DNA of 64,000 nt, taken from assembly GCA_030949705.1 (NCBI GenBank), contig JAUZSF010000019.1:1-64000 (forward strand), read 5' to 3'. Source of the DNA: Robiginitomaculum sp. Its GTDB lineage: Bacteria > Pseudomonadota > Alphaproteobacteria > Caulobacterales > Maricaulaceae. Positions 1 through 8,053 of the stretch are shown in pieces (within the stretch, counting starts at the first letter, position 1; every line of letters starts with the position of its first letter). The position numbers were made by a program, and so were the translations under genes. The notes under the pieces are model-generated. The model had not been told where the DNA came from, did no database searches, and saw only the letters and a program-made list of their open reading frames with translations.

Positions 1-318
1 GGTGATAGCCATGGCGAGCAGCTCTGATCTCGCCAAGGATCGGCACCCCACCGCCTTGGCCAGCCTGATACATGATGGGGTTCCGGATGGTATGGGCAAT
101 GCCCAGCGATAACACCAGGGCGGCAATGTCCGACCAGTCGCGCTTGGTCAGATCCTGACAGGTCAGGCCCGCTTCGATTGCCGCTTCGCGATTGTTCTCG
201 TTATCGTCCCAGACAATGACCTTCTTTGCCCGCCAGCAAAGTTTTGCCGCGCGCTGAGCCTGTGCGTTAACCTATGACGGCAACGGTTTTATCTTTGAAC
301 CCAATGGCGGCAATCACG
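1..318 (-). pseudogene. murD: MurD, UDP-N-acetylmuramoylalanine--D-glutamate ligase, 5' part, frameshifted and cut by window edge
   Basis: MurD adds D-glutamate to UDP-MurNAc-L-alanine in the cytoplasm. Only the N-terminal third is present. Translation from GTG at 318 begins VIAAIGFKDKTVAVIG and then meets a stop. In the next frame it resumes with AAKLCWRAKKVIVWDD and a further ~60 residues typical of MurD (VLSLGIAHTIRNP, GVPILGEI). The Gly-rich nucleotide-binding turn expected after VAVIG is scrambled. A second shift near base 33 is likely, because GEI should continue as ELLAMA rather than RAARHG. It lies 9 bases after mraY, as in normal dcw clusters. The identity is firm. The breakage more probably reflects poor sequence than loss, because the gene is essential. 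Confidence 0.8.
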
Positions 319-327
319 GGTCTTTTC

Positions 328-1432
328 CTATCTCAGTTTCAGATTGACAGCCCCAGCAATGCCAACGCACCACCTGTGGTCTAGAAAAAGCGGACCACGG
401 TTGGCTCGGCCCAGCAGTTTTTCAAAATGATGGTGAATGAGCCATTACTGAAACACCGTTTGCCAGTCGCTTGAACGGGAGCTACCTGGATGATCACCGA
501 CACCGCCTCCAACACAAACAGGCCGCCGATAATCACGCCAAAACAACCTCGTAGCGGGCCAAACCACCAATGGCCCGATGGCGGCCCCTGACAGGACCGG
601 TATGCCATGAAATCATCGCCGGCGGGCATTCCACCACAAAAGCCAGCTTCCGCCCCAATAGCGCGCCGCCACCAGCAAGCGCCAGTTCAGACGTTCCCGG
701 CACGTAGGTAATTACAAGATACCAGGTACAATCCACCCGACCGACAATATAGGCAATCAGGCCCAAAGAACCCGCCGCGATCATCACCGGCGCAATGTGG
801 CCAATCCGTCCGGACCATCGGTCGGTCAGACCGCATTGGAGGCTCCCGACAATGACAAAGGCCCCAAAGAGCAGGTGGTAAGAGCAGGGCCTGTGATTGA
901 ATCAGCACATCCTTGAAAAAGGGAATGGCCACCGCGGTGGAAAATATTGCTGGCGAGGTGACGGATTCTGCTGTCATTTTCACCATAAGATAAACGGCGG
1001 CACCGGCAATGATGAACTCCAGAAACAATCTGAGCCGTCCCGAAACCCCGGCGTGAGAGCGCTTGGTCACTTTGGCATAATCATCGGCAAGCCAATGAGG
1101 CCAAAACTGGTCAGAATACCCAGCACGATCCAGACATACAGATTGCTCAGATCCGTCCACAATAACGTGCTCAGCAATGCCGGAAACAGGATCAGCACCC
1201 CGCCCATAGTGGGCGTGCCTGCTTTTTCAATAATATGGCTGGCCGGTCCATCTTCACGAATGGGCTGGCCGTGTTTTTGTTTGATCCGTAACCAGTCAAT
1301 GATCGGCTTGCCAAACATAAAGGCCAGAAACATCGAGGTCATCATCGCCCCGCCCGATCTAAAGGTGATATACTTCAACACATTAAAGAGCTGAAATTGA
1401 TCAGACAGCGGATATAGAAAATAATGGAGCAT
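328..1432 (-). pseudogene. mraY: MraY, phospho-MurNAc-pentapeptide transferase, heavily frameshifted
   Basis: MraY transfers phospho-MurNAc-pentapeptide to undecaprenyl phosphate at the inner membrane (lipid I). The reading frame starts intact at ATG 1432 (MLHYFLYPLSDQF) and carries the early MraY segments GTPTMGGVLIL and TSFGLIGL. It then continues in at least three other frames: DDYAKVTKRSHAGVSGRLR, VMIAAGSLGLIAYIVGRVD, VPGTSELA, IIGGLFVLEAVSVIIQVA and WAEPTVV, ending at LGLS/KLR with a TAG at 328-330. The region that should read VNLTDGLDGL is also altered by substitutions. Length and position (9 bases after murF) are those of an intact gene. So many errors in an essential gene suggest low-quality sequence rather than a true pseudogene. 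Confidence 0.85.
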
Positions 1433-1441
1433 ATAGGCCTC

Positions 1442-2821
1442 TTAGCTGGTGCCACGCTTGAGAGCGCTGGCGATCTGGTGAATGCGAGATCCGTTTGAAC
1501 CCTTCAGCAACAGGACATCACCGGGTATTACGATCTTGTGAAGACTATCCTGCAAATCTTCTATATTTTCAAACCACCCGCCCTGGCGTTTTTTGGGTAG
1601 GCTGTAAAACAGTCCCTTCATGAACGGTCCGGTACAATAGACCTGATCAATACCCGCCTGTTGCAGGTTCCAGGCCAGGGCTTCGTGATATTGGCGGGCC
1701 TCTTCACCCAGTTCCAGCATATCACCCAGCACCGCAATGCGCCGCTTTGCCGGCCAGCCGCCCAGGGTTTCCAGAGCCGCCGCCATGGAAACCGGATTAG
1801 CGTTATAGGCATCATCCAACAGCGTAGCCTGACCGCCCGAAACTGCGATCTGAACCGCGCCGCCCCTGCCGGGCAAGGGTTCCAGCGTCGCTAGCGCCGC
1901 AACGGCATCAGCGCTTTCCACCCCGCAAAATAGCGTGGCCGCCACCGCCGCCGCCGCATTACCGGCCCAATGGGTACCGCTGACTTTCAGGGAAAAATTA
2001 TGCGGCTCGCCAAACACCACCATCTGACCGCGGGATTCATTGGGCCCCGTATCAAACGCACTCACCCATACGTCGGCCCCTTGGTTCGTGCCAAAGGTAA
2101 CGACGCGCGAGACACCCTGTGCCATTGCCAGCGCGGCCAGTTTTTCCCCCAGCGGATCATCCGCCGGAATAATGGCCACGCCATTATCAGCCATGGATGA
2201 CCATACTTGCGCCTTTTCATCGGCAATCGCCTCCAGCGTGCCCAGGGCCTCGATATGGGCCGGGGCAATCCGGGTAATCAGCCCCACATGGGGGCATACC
2301 ATTTGGCTAAGCGGGGCAATCTCGCCTGCATGGTTCATGCCCAATTCAAAAACGGAACGCATTGTTATTTTTGGCATTTTTGCCAAAGATAACGGTACCC
2401 CCCAATGATTATTGTATGATTTTTCCGAGGCATGGGATGGCCCAACGGCGCGAAAAATGGTGGCGATGGCCTCCTTGACACTGGATTTGCCAACCGAGCC
2501 CGTCACCGCCACCCGATAGGCATTTGAACGCATCCGCGCCTGCACGCCCATGCGTTGCAACCCGGCCAGACTGTCATCAACCAGCGCCTGGGCGCCACTG
2601 CCCACCCGATGATCCACCAGGGCGGCTACCGCCCCGGCCTCATAGGCCTTAGCTACAAACTCATGGCCGTCACGCTCGGCGTGCAGGGCAATGAAAAGAT
2701 CGCCAGGGACCAGTGTACGGGTATCAATGGACAGGCCCGTTGCCTGCCAGTCATCACCATCAATCAGCGCGGCCCCGGTGGCCAATGCTACCTCTCTGGC
2801 GGTCCATAGGGGTTCAGTCAT
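1442..2821 (-). CDS. murF: MurF, UDP-MurNAc-tripeptide--D-alanyl-D-alanine ligase
   Basis: MurF adds D-Ala-D-Ala to the UDP-MurNAc-tripeptide, the last cytoplasmic step of peptidoglycan precursor synthesis. The 459-residue product starting MTEPLWTAREVALATG has the Mur-ligase N-domain, the ATP-binding loop TGSVGKSS at about 107-114, the central NNHWGVPLSLAKMP and FELGMNHAGEI segments, and the C-terminal DDAYNANPVSM and GDMLELGEEA motifs. A longer frame runs upstream to 2926, but the ATG at 2821 overlaps the end of murE by 8 bases and matches the family N-terminus. Translational coupling to murE is likely. The gene is intact. Confidence 0.96.
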   Translation of the reverse strand: MTEPLWTAREVALATGAALIDGDDWQATGLSIDTRTLVPGDLFIALHAERDGHEFVAKAYEAGAVAALVDHRVGSGAQALVDDSLAGLQRMGVQARMRSNAYRVAVTGSVGKSSVKEAIATIFRAVGPSHASEKSYNNHWGVPLSLAKMPKITMRSVFELGMNHAGEIAPLSQMVCPHVGLITRIAPAHIEALGTLEAIADEKAQVWSSMADNGVAIIPADDPLGEKLAALAMAQGVSRVVTFGTNQGADVWVSAFDTGPNESRGQMVVFGEPHNFSLKVSGTHWAGNAAAAVAATLFCGVESADAVAALATLEPLPGRGGAVQIAVSGGQATLLDDAYNANPVSMAAALETLGGWPAKRRIAVLGDMLELGEEARQYHEALAWNLQQAGIDQVYCTGPFMKGLFYSLPKKRQGGWFENIEDLQDSLHKIVIPGDVLLLKGSNGSRIHQIASALKRGTS

Positions 2822-4262
2822 GAGAGCCTCCAGCCACGCCCAGCGCGGTGCGCGCCACCTGCGCATCATCAAAGGGGATGCATTCATCGCCAATAATCTG
2901 GCCGCTTTCATGGCCCTTGCCGGCAATCACCAGTGCATCACCAGCCTTTAGCGCCCCAATGGCGGTAATAATGGCTTCTTCGCGATCCGCAATTTCAGTA
3001 GCGTCATCACAGGTGGCCATCACCGCGGCGCGAATGCTGGCGGCATCTTCATGGCGTGGATTGTCATCGGTAACAATCACATGATCGGCCAACTGGGCAG
3101 CGATTTTACCCATTTTGGGGCGCTTTAACGGGTCGCGGTCCCCACCACAGCCAAACACCAGATGAATAGCGCCCATGGTGTGAGGTCTCAGCGCCCGCAA
3201 TAATTTGTCCAGTCCATCCGGGGTGTGGGCAAAGTCCACAAATACCGGCGCACCATTGCCGGTTGTGCCCACCGCTTCCATCCGGCCACGCACACCATGC
3301 AAGGATTTTAACGCCTCCAATGCGAGCCTCTCCGGCACGCCGCTTTGCAAAGCCAGGGCCAGCGCCAGCACCGCGTTGAGCGCCTGAAACTCACCGGCCA
3401 ATGGCAATTCAACGCTATGTAATTGCCCATGAATATCCAGTGTCAGGGTTTGACTTTTGGCCAGTGGGTGCAACTCTTGCAGACGCACATCCTCGCCTTC
3501 CCAGCCAACGCTCATCACCTCAAGACCATGTGCACGGGCCAGATCGGCCATGCGCCGCCCCCAGGGGCCGTCCACCATGATGGCCGCCGGGGATCCCGCC
3601 TTGGCCCGTTCTGAAAACAAGCGCGCCTTGGCGGCAAAATAGTTTTCAAACCCGTCATGATAATCAAAATGATCCTGAGACAGATTGGTAAACCCGGTAT
3701 GGGTGATGGCAACCCCGTCCAGCCGGTTTTGCACCAGCCCGTGGCTGGAGGCCTCCAGCGCCAATGAGTCAATGCCGTCTTTGCTTATCTTCTGGATCGC
3801 CCGGTGCAGGCTGACCGGGTCCGGCGTGGTATGATGCAGGGGCGTCAGGCCGTCATCGGTGATCACCCCCAAGGTGCCAAGACAGGCCGCCTTGCGTCCG
3901 GCAAAGGCCCAGATCTGGCGTAAAAATTCCACTGTCGAGCTTTTGCCATTGGTGCCCGTGACCGCCACAATGGTTTTGGGTTGACCGTCAAAAAAACGCG
4001 ACGCCATCAGGGCCAGATCATGACGCGGGTTTTCACTTAGTACCATGGGCAGCCCCGCCCCCGGCGTTCCCGTGGGAGCCAGAATGGCACTGGCACCTTT
4101 TTCAATTGCACTGGGGATAAAAGCACGGCCATCCATATTCACGCCGGGCAGGGCCGCAAACAAAAAGCCGGGCTGTACCTCGCGACTATCGGCCGTCAGA
4201 CCACAGATCTCGACCGCCTTATCAGCAGCGGCAATGGTGTCCGTTAATTGCCCTAACTTCAC
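2814..4262 (-). CDS. murE: MurE, UDP-MurNAc-L-Ala-D-Glu--2,6-diaminopimelate ligase
   Basis: MurE attaches the third stem-peptide residue. The ATP loop TGTNGKSS lies at about 102-109, and the C-terminal DDNPRHED matches the DNPR signature of enzymes that use meso-diaminopimelate. The product is 482 residues if translation begins at GTG 4262, which overlaps the ftsI stop as GTGA. The frame is open further upstream to 4370, inside ftsI, but that extension has no MurE similarity. The N-terminus from GTG (KLGQLTDTIAAADKAVEICG) fits the family. The gene sits between ftsI and murF with overlaps on both sides, so it is part of one operon. Confidence 0.96.
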   Translation of the reverse strand: MKLGQLTDTIAAADKAVEICGLTADSREVQPGFLFAALPGVNMDGRAFIPSAIEKGASAILAPTGTPGAGLPMVLSENPRHDLALMASRFFDGQPKTIVAVTGTNGKSSTVEFLRQIWAFAGRKAACLGTLGVITDDGLTPLHHTTPDPVSLHRAIQKISKDGIDSLALEASSHGLVQNRLDGVAITHTGFTNLSQDHFDYHDGFENYFAAKARLFSERAKAGSPAAIMVDGPWGRRMADLARAHGLEVMSVGWEGEDVRLQELHPLAKSQTLTLDIHGQLHSVELPLAGEFQALNAVLALALALQSGVPERLALEALKSLHGVRGRMEAVGTTGNGAPVFVDFAHTPDGLDKLLRALRPHTMGAIHLVFGCGGDRDPLKRPKMGKIAAQLADHVIVTDDNPRHEDAASIRAAVMATCDDATEIADREEAIITAIGALKAGDALVIAGKGHESGQIIGDECIPFDDAQVARTALGVAGGSHD

Positions 4263-5971
4263 GGATTTTTCTCCCCGTTGCTGGCCATAAGGCTGGTACG
4301 TTTGGCCAGCGGCAGCAATACCGGCCCAATGCGTCCAATCACACGCCCCGCCACCGGTGCCGCATTCCACCCCGCAGTTTCCCAGCCGCCTGTATGGACA
4401 TCGCCTTTAGGTTCATCAAGCAGGATAAACACCAAATATTGCGGATTATGTGCCGGAAAAATGGCCACAAAAGACGAGATGTTGCGATCCTTGACATAGC
4501 GCCCGGTTTTGGGGTCCAGTTTTTCCGCAGATCCGGTTTTGCCGGCCACGTCAAAGCCCTCGACATTGGCGTTTTTGCCAGTGCCCTTGGTCACCACTTC
4601 GCGCATGATATCTATCACCGTTTTGGCCGCCATTGGTGAGATAACGTCCCTCCCCTCGGGCCTGTAGCCGGGGGGACGTGCCAACAAGGTCAGTGGCACC
4701 AAATGGCCGCCATTGGCCACCGCCCCCATGGCCTGGACAAAGGCCAGCGGGGTCACTGTTATGCCATGACCATAGCCAATGGTGGCGGTTTTTACCGCTC
4801 GCCATTGCCGCGACGACATATAGGGGCGCGCACTTTCTTTCAGCTCGATTTTAGCGGCATCCAACAAACCAAAATCAGCCAGATACTGGCGTTGTTTTTC
4901 ACCGCCAACTCTTAATGCGATCAGGGCGGCCCCCTTATTGGAGGATTCAATCAGAATTTCACGCACACTCATTTTATGGCGGCTATGGTGCATATCATTG
5001 ATCTGTTTCGTACTCACCACCAAAGGGCGCACCACATCAAACAGTTCGTCGGGCTTAATCAGGCCCTGATCAAAGCCCATGGCCAGAGTCAAAGGCTTGA
5101 ACACAGACCCCAGTTCGTACCGATCCGTGGCGGCACGGTTACGGCGTTCACGCGGCGATGCCTTGCCGGGGGCATTGGGGCTGAACGTTGGCCTGCCGGC
5201 CATGGCCAGCACTTCACCGGTTTTGATGTTGGTAACAATGCCCAGCGCCGCCTCGGGGCGAAATTCCGTCATGGCGGTTTGCAATTCACTTTCCAGCGCA
5301 AATTGCACCCGGGTATCCAGCGACAAGGCCAAAGTCTTGGTATTTTTATCCTGTAATTGCTCGGCAAAGGCGCGTTCCGCCCCGGCGGTGCCCCGCCCAT
5401 CGGCATTAACCCAACCCAGCACATGGGCGGCAAATTGCCCGCGCGGATAATAGCGGGTCAGTTCGGGCACAAATTCCACACCGGGTAATCCTAGTGAAAA
5501 AATCGCATCCCGGACAGCCGGCGTGAGACGATGGCCCAGTCGGGCGCGGCCCTTTTTACCTTCCAGACGCGCCCGCAAAATCTCTTCGCTGGCCAATCCC
5601 TTAATGGCCGACAGCTGACGGGCGAGCCGGTCCGCATTGCGGATATTGGCGCGGGCAATATAGGCCGAATAGGTTTCAATGCTGGAGGCCAGCAATTCAC
5701 CGTTTCTGTCTGTCAGCTTTGCCCGGGGCACCTGGGTGGAGGCCGCCACACGATTTTTCACCGAAACGCTCTGGTGATCAAATATGGTCAGACTGACCGA
5801 GCGCACCATCAGCACGCTATAACCAAAGGCAAAGATCAGCGCCATCAGCATCAATCTTGGCCGCGCGGCGCGCACCGCTTCTCTTTGTTCGCCTGAAATA
5901 GAGAACAGCTCGGCGGCGTCAATACGCTCCACGTCCGCCAGCGGGATGGTATAACGCCCCGCTTTGGCCAT
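4259..5971 (-). CDS. ftsI: FtsI / PBP3, septal peptidoglycan transpeptidase
   Basis: FtsI is the class B penicillin-binding protein of the divisome and cross-links septal peptidoglycan in the periplasm. The 570-residue product has a cytoplasmic N-tail, one membrane segment at about 40-57, a PBP dimerisation domain and a transpeptidase domain. All three active-site motifs are visible: SVFK at 289-292, SSN at 343-345 and KTG at 478-480. The start ATG shares one base with the ftsL stop (TAATG), and the end overlaps the murE GTG start. Both junctions support coupled translation within the dcw operon. Confidence 0.96.
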   Translation of the reverse strand: MAKAGRYTIPLADVERIDAAELFSISGEQREAVRAARPRLMLMALIFAFGYSVLMVRSVSLTIFDHQSVSVKNRVAASTQVPRAKLTDRNGELLASSIETYSAYIARANIRNADRLARQLSAIKGLASEEILRARLEGKKGRARLGHRLTPAVRDAIFSLGLPGVEFVPELTRYYPRGQFAAHVLGWVNADGRGTAGAERAFAEQLQDKNTKTLALSLDTRVQFALESELQTAMTEFRPEAALGIVTNIKTGEVLAMAGRPTFSPNAPGKASPRERRNRAATDRYELGSVFKPLTLAMGFDQGLIKPDELFDVVRPLVVSTKQINDMHHSRHKMSVREILIESSNKGAALIALRVGGEKQRQYLADFGLLDAAKIELKESARPYMSSRQWRAVKTATIGYGHGITVTPLAFVQAMGAVANGGHLVPLTLLARPPGYRPEGRDVISPMAAKTVIDIMREVVTKGTGKNANVEGFDVAGKTGSAEKLDPKTGRYVKDRNISSFVAIFPAHNPQYLVFILLDEPKGDVHTGGWETAGWNAAPVAGRVIGRIGPVLLPLAKRTSLMASNGEKNP

Positions 5972-6291
5972 TATGGACGGGCCTTGCCTGCCAATACGGC
6001 CCCGTTAGGATCAAAGTGCTGGCCGCTAAGCTGGGCAAAGGTCATGTCCTGCTCTGGTGATAAGGGGCGCAATTGCAAATGCACCCGCGATAGCGCCTCC
6101 AGCCGTTCCGGGCGTTCCAGATAGGCCAGCTCATTTTCCAGTTGGGAAATTTGGGAAAGCTCACTGATAATGCCGTTTTCCATGCGCGCAATGCGTTGCT
6201 GGGCGCTTTGCGCCTCGGTTTTGGCAACATAAAGCGCCAATGCCAACAATGCCGTCACCACACTGGCCAGAACATAAAACGCACGGATCAT
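5971..6291 (-). CDS. ftsL: FtsL-type cell-division protein
   Basis: This is a small bitopic membrane protein of 106 residues. It has a membrane segment at about 6-23 (YVLASVVTALLALALYVAK) followed by a heptad-like helix (ARMENGIISELSQISQLENE) and a short periplasmic tail. FtsL forms the FtsQLB coiled-coil complex that recruits and activates FtsW/FtsI. Sequence conservation in this family is poor, so the call rests on topology and on its place between rsmH and ftsI. The start ATG at 6291 overlaps the rsmH stop as ATGA. Confidence 0.85.
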   Translation of the reverse strand: MIRAFYVLASVVTALLALALYVAKTEAQSAQQRIARMENGIISELSQISQLENELAYLERPERLEALSRVHLQLRPLSPEQDMTFAQLSGQHFDPNGAVLAGKARP

Positions 6292-7283
6292 ATCAGGGCC
6301 TCCAAAGTATCAAGATCGGGAATATCGCGAAAAGTAAGTGGCGGTGCCGCCATAGGGGCCGTATTCTGGCGAATACCGGCACGCAGGCGCGCTGAACGCG
6401 CGCGCGGATTGGCCGAAACCTCCTCGGCCCCGGGCTTTTGGGCCTTGCGCCCCAGCATGGAAAAGGTTGGCGAAAATTCGATTGCCTCGCCCACCGGCAC
6501 ATGGCGCGATCCCTGCGATGGCAGCTCCGAGCGCACACGAAAAAATTGCTTTACGATGCGATCTTCAAGGGAATGAAAGGCCACCACGACCAGCCGCCCG
6601 GCCGGCACCAGCATCCGCTCGGCGGCCAGTAATGCGCGGTGCAACTCGCCCAGCTCGTCATTGATATATATGCGCAAAGCCTGAAACACCCTGGTGGCCG
6701 GGTGGATTTTCTGCCAGCCACCACCCAGCACCTGCGCCATCAATTCGGCCAGCGCCCCGGTGGTCAGTATGGGCTGCTCAGCACGCGCATTAACAATGGC
6801 GGCAGCGGCCCGGCGCGCCCCGCGCTCTTCGCCAAAGGTGCGAAAAATGGCGCTCAGCGCCTGTGCACTCAAGTGATTAACTGCATCGGCCGCCGTCGGC
6901 CCTGTATCACCCATGCGCATATCCAGCGGCCCATTGCGCATAAAGGAAAACCCGCGATCCGCATTGTCAATCTGCATGGAGGAAACGCCGATATCCAGCA
7001 CCACACCCTCTACGCCGTCCCATCTCTGGCCGGCAATGGCGGCCTCCAGGCCGGAAAACGGCGTTTGAGTGAAGGCAAAGCGGTCCCCAAACTCAGCGGC
7101 CAGTGCCTCGGCATGGGGCCTGACCGTGGGGTCACGATCCAGCGCCAGCAATTTTATGTTTTCGCGCTCCAGCAGGGCGCGGGAATACCCACCAGCCCCA
7201 AAGGTGCAATCCACCACACGCGCACCGGCCTTCAGGTCCAGCGCCGAGCAAACCTCCTCCAGCATGACCGGGGCGTGGATCAC
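6288..7283 (-). CDS. rsmH: RsmH (MraW), 16S rRNA m4C1402 methyltransferase
   Basis: RsmH N4-methylates C1402 of 16S rRNA using S-adenosylmethionine. The 331-residue product from GTG 7283 begins with HAPVMLEEVCSAL, followed by the SAM-binding VVDCTFGAGGYSRALLE, the family motif LDIGVSSMQIDNADRGFSF and VAFHSLEDRIVKQFF. The GTG start overlaps the mraZ stop (GTGA). The open frame extends upstream into mraZ, but that part is not RsmH-like. It is the second gene of the dcw operon. Confidence 0.95.
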   Translation of the reverse strand: MIHAPVMLEEVCSALDLKAGARVVDCTFGAGGYSRALLERENIKLLALDRDPTVRPHAEALAAEFGDRFAFTQTPFSGLEAAIAGQRWDGVEGVVLDIGVSSMQIDNADRGFSFMRNGPLDMRMGDTGPTAADAVNHLSAQALSAIFRTFGEERGARRAAAAIVNARAEQPILTTGALAELMAQVLGGGWQKIHPATRVFQALRIYINDELGELHRALLAAERMLVPAGRLVVVAFHSLEDRIVKQFFRVRSELPSQGSRHVPVGEAIEFSPTFSMLGRKAQKPGAEEVSANPRARSARLRAGIRQNTAPMAAPPLTFRDIPDLDTLEALI

Positions 7284-7804
7284 AACTTCTCTCCCTTCAG
7301 GAGAGCCTGCAAAGACTCGCTGTCGCGCAATAAAGAACCAAGATCGGCTCCACCACCCATGCGTTCGGCTTCGGCCGGATCGGCCAGGCGCGCCGCCAGA
7401 CGACCGCGAATATTGCCCAGCCGGTCCGCATGGGTTTGGGCGTTCCATATCTGGAAATGAGAATCACAGCCCACAAAGGCACAACGCCCCTCTATACCGG
7501 CATGGGTGATGAATTCCTTGGGCAGGGTGACCCGCCCGGTACTGTCAAAATCAAGGCGACGGATAGAGCCAAGGATGGCCACTTCCAGATCTTTTCTGAG
7601 CGGGTCATAGCGCGGCAGATTGGCAATATCCATGCGGTATTGCTGCACAAACTGTTCGCCACCGCATTCCAGATACGGTCCATCAAAATGCGGCAATACA
7701 TAGATCGCATCATAGGGATCATTGCGCAGCGCCTCGCGATAACTCGCCGGCACAGAAACCCGGTTTTTCGCATCAGCGGTATGTTCTGACGTCGATAAAA
7801 ACAC
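7280..7804 (-). CDS. mraZ: MraZ, dcw-operon transcriptional regulator
   Basis: MraZ is a DNA-binding protein with two SpoVT/AbrB-like domains that autoregulates the dcw operon. The 174-residue product starts MFLSTSEHTADAKNRVSVPA. The second half carries DFDSTGRVTLPKEFITHAGI, the second AbrB-type half. It is slightly longer than many MraZ proteins (about 150 residues) because of a C-terminal tail. It is the first gene of the minus-strand operon running to the window edge. Three evenly spaced TGGG repeats lie about 75-95 bases upstream and are the probable binding site. Confidence 0.94.
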   Translation of the reverse strand: MFLSTSEHTADAKNRVSVPASYREALRNDPYDAIYVLPHFDGPYLECGGEQFVQQYRMDIANLPRYDPLRKDLEVAILGSIRRLDFDSTGRVTLPKEFITHAGIEGRCAFVGCDSHFQIWNAQTHADRLGNIRGRLAARLADPAEAERMGGGADLGSLLRDSESLQALLKGEKL

Positions 7805-7877
7805 GCGCGTTCTGCTCCCTAATTCTGGTTCAGAACAGCTACCCCGCCCTTATCCGAACCCCCTTGCGAATGCTCTA

Positions 7878-7902
7878 TGGGATAGCATGGGAATTTATGG
7901 GA
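7878..7902. promoter_or_regulatory. MraZ box: three TGGG repeats at 10-base spacing
   Basis: TGGG begins at 7878, 7888 and 7898 on the plus strand, exactly one helical turn apart, in the leader upstream of mraZ. MraZ of E. coli is known to bind TGGGN direct repeats separated by 5 bases upstream of its own gene. Spacing and position match. The repeats read TGGG on the strand opposite to mraZ transcription. The function is inferred. Confidence 0.75.
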
Positions 7903-8053
7903 AACAATGACGATTAAGGAAATCTTTAGGCTTTTTGTACGTTTTTTTGCGCTTTCCCACACTTTGGGCGGAACGATACAGGAACAGGCATAACGAAGGG
8001 GGTGGGTCGCCCGTAAACAGCGCCCTCAACCTCAGCAGACTAATTTTTAATGT

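Noticed and set aside
6639-7460. 273-residue open frame opposite rsmH/mraZ
   Set aside because: It is an antisense shadow of well-supported genes with no recognisable domains.
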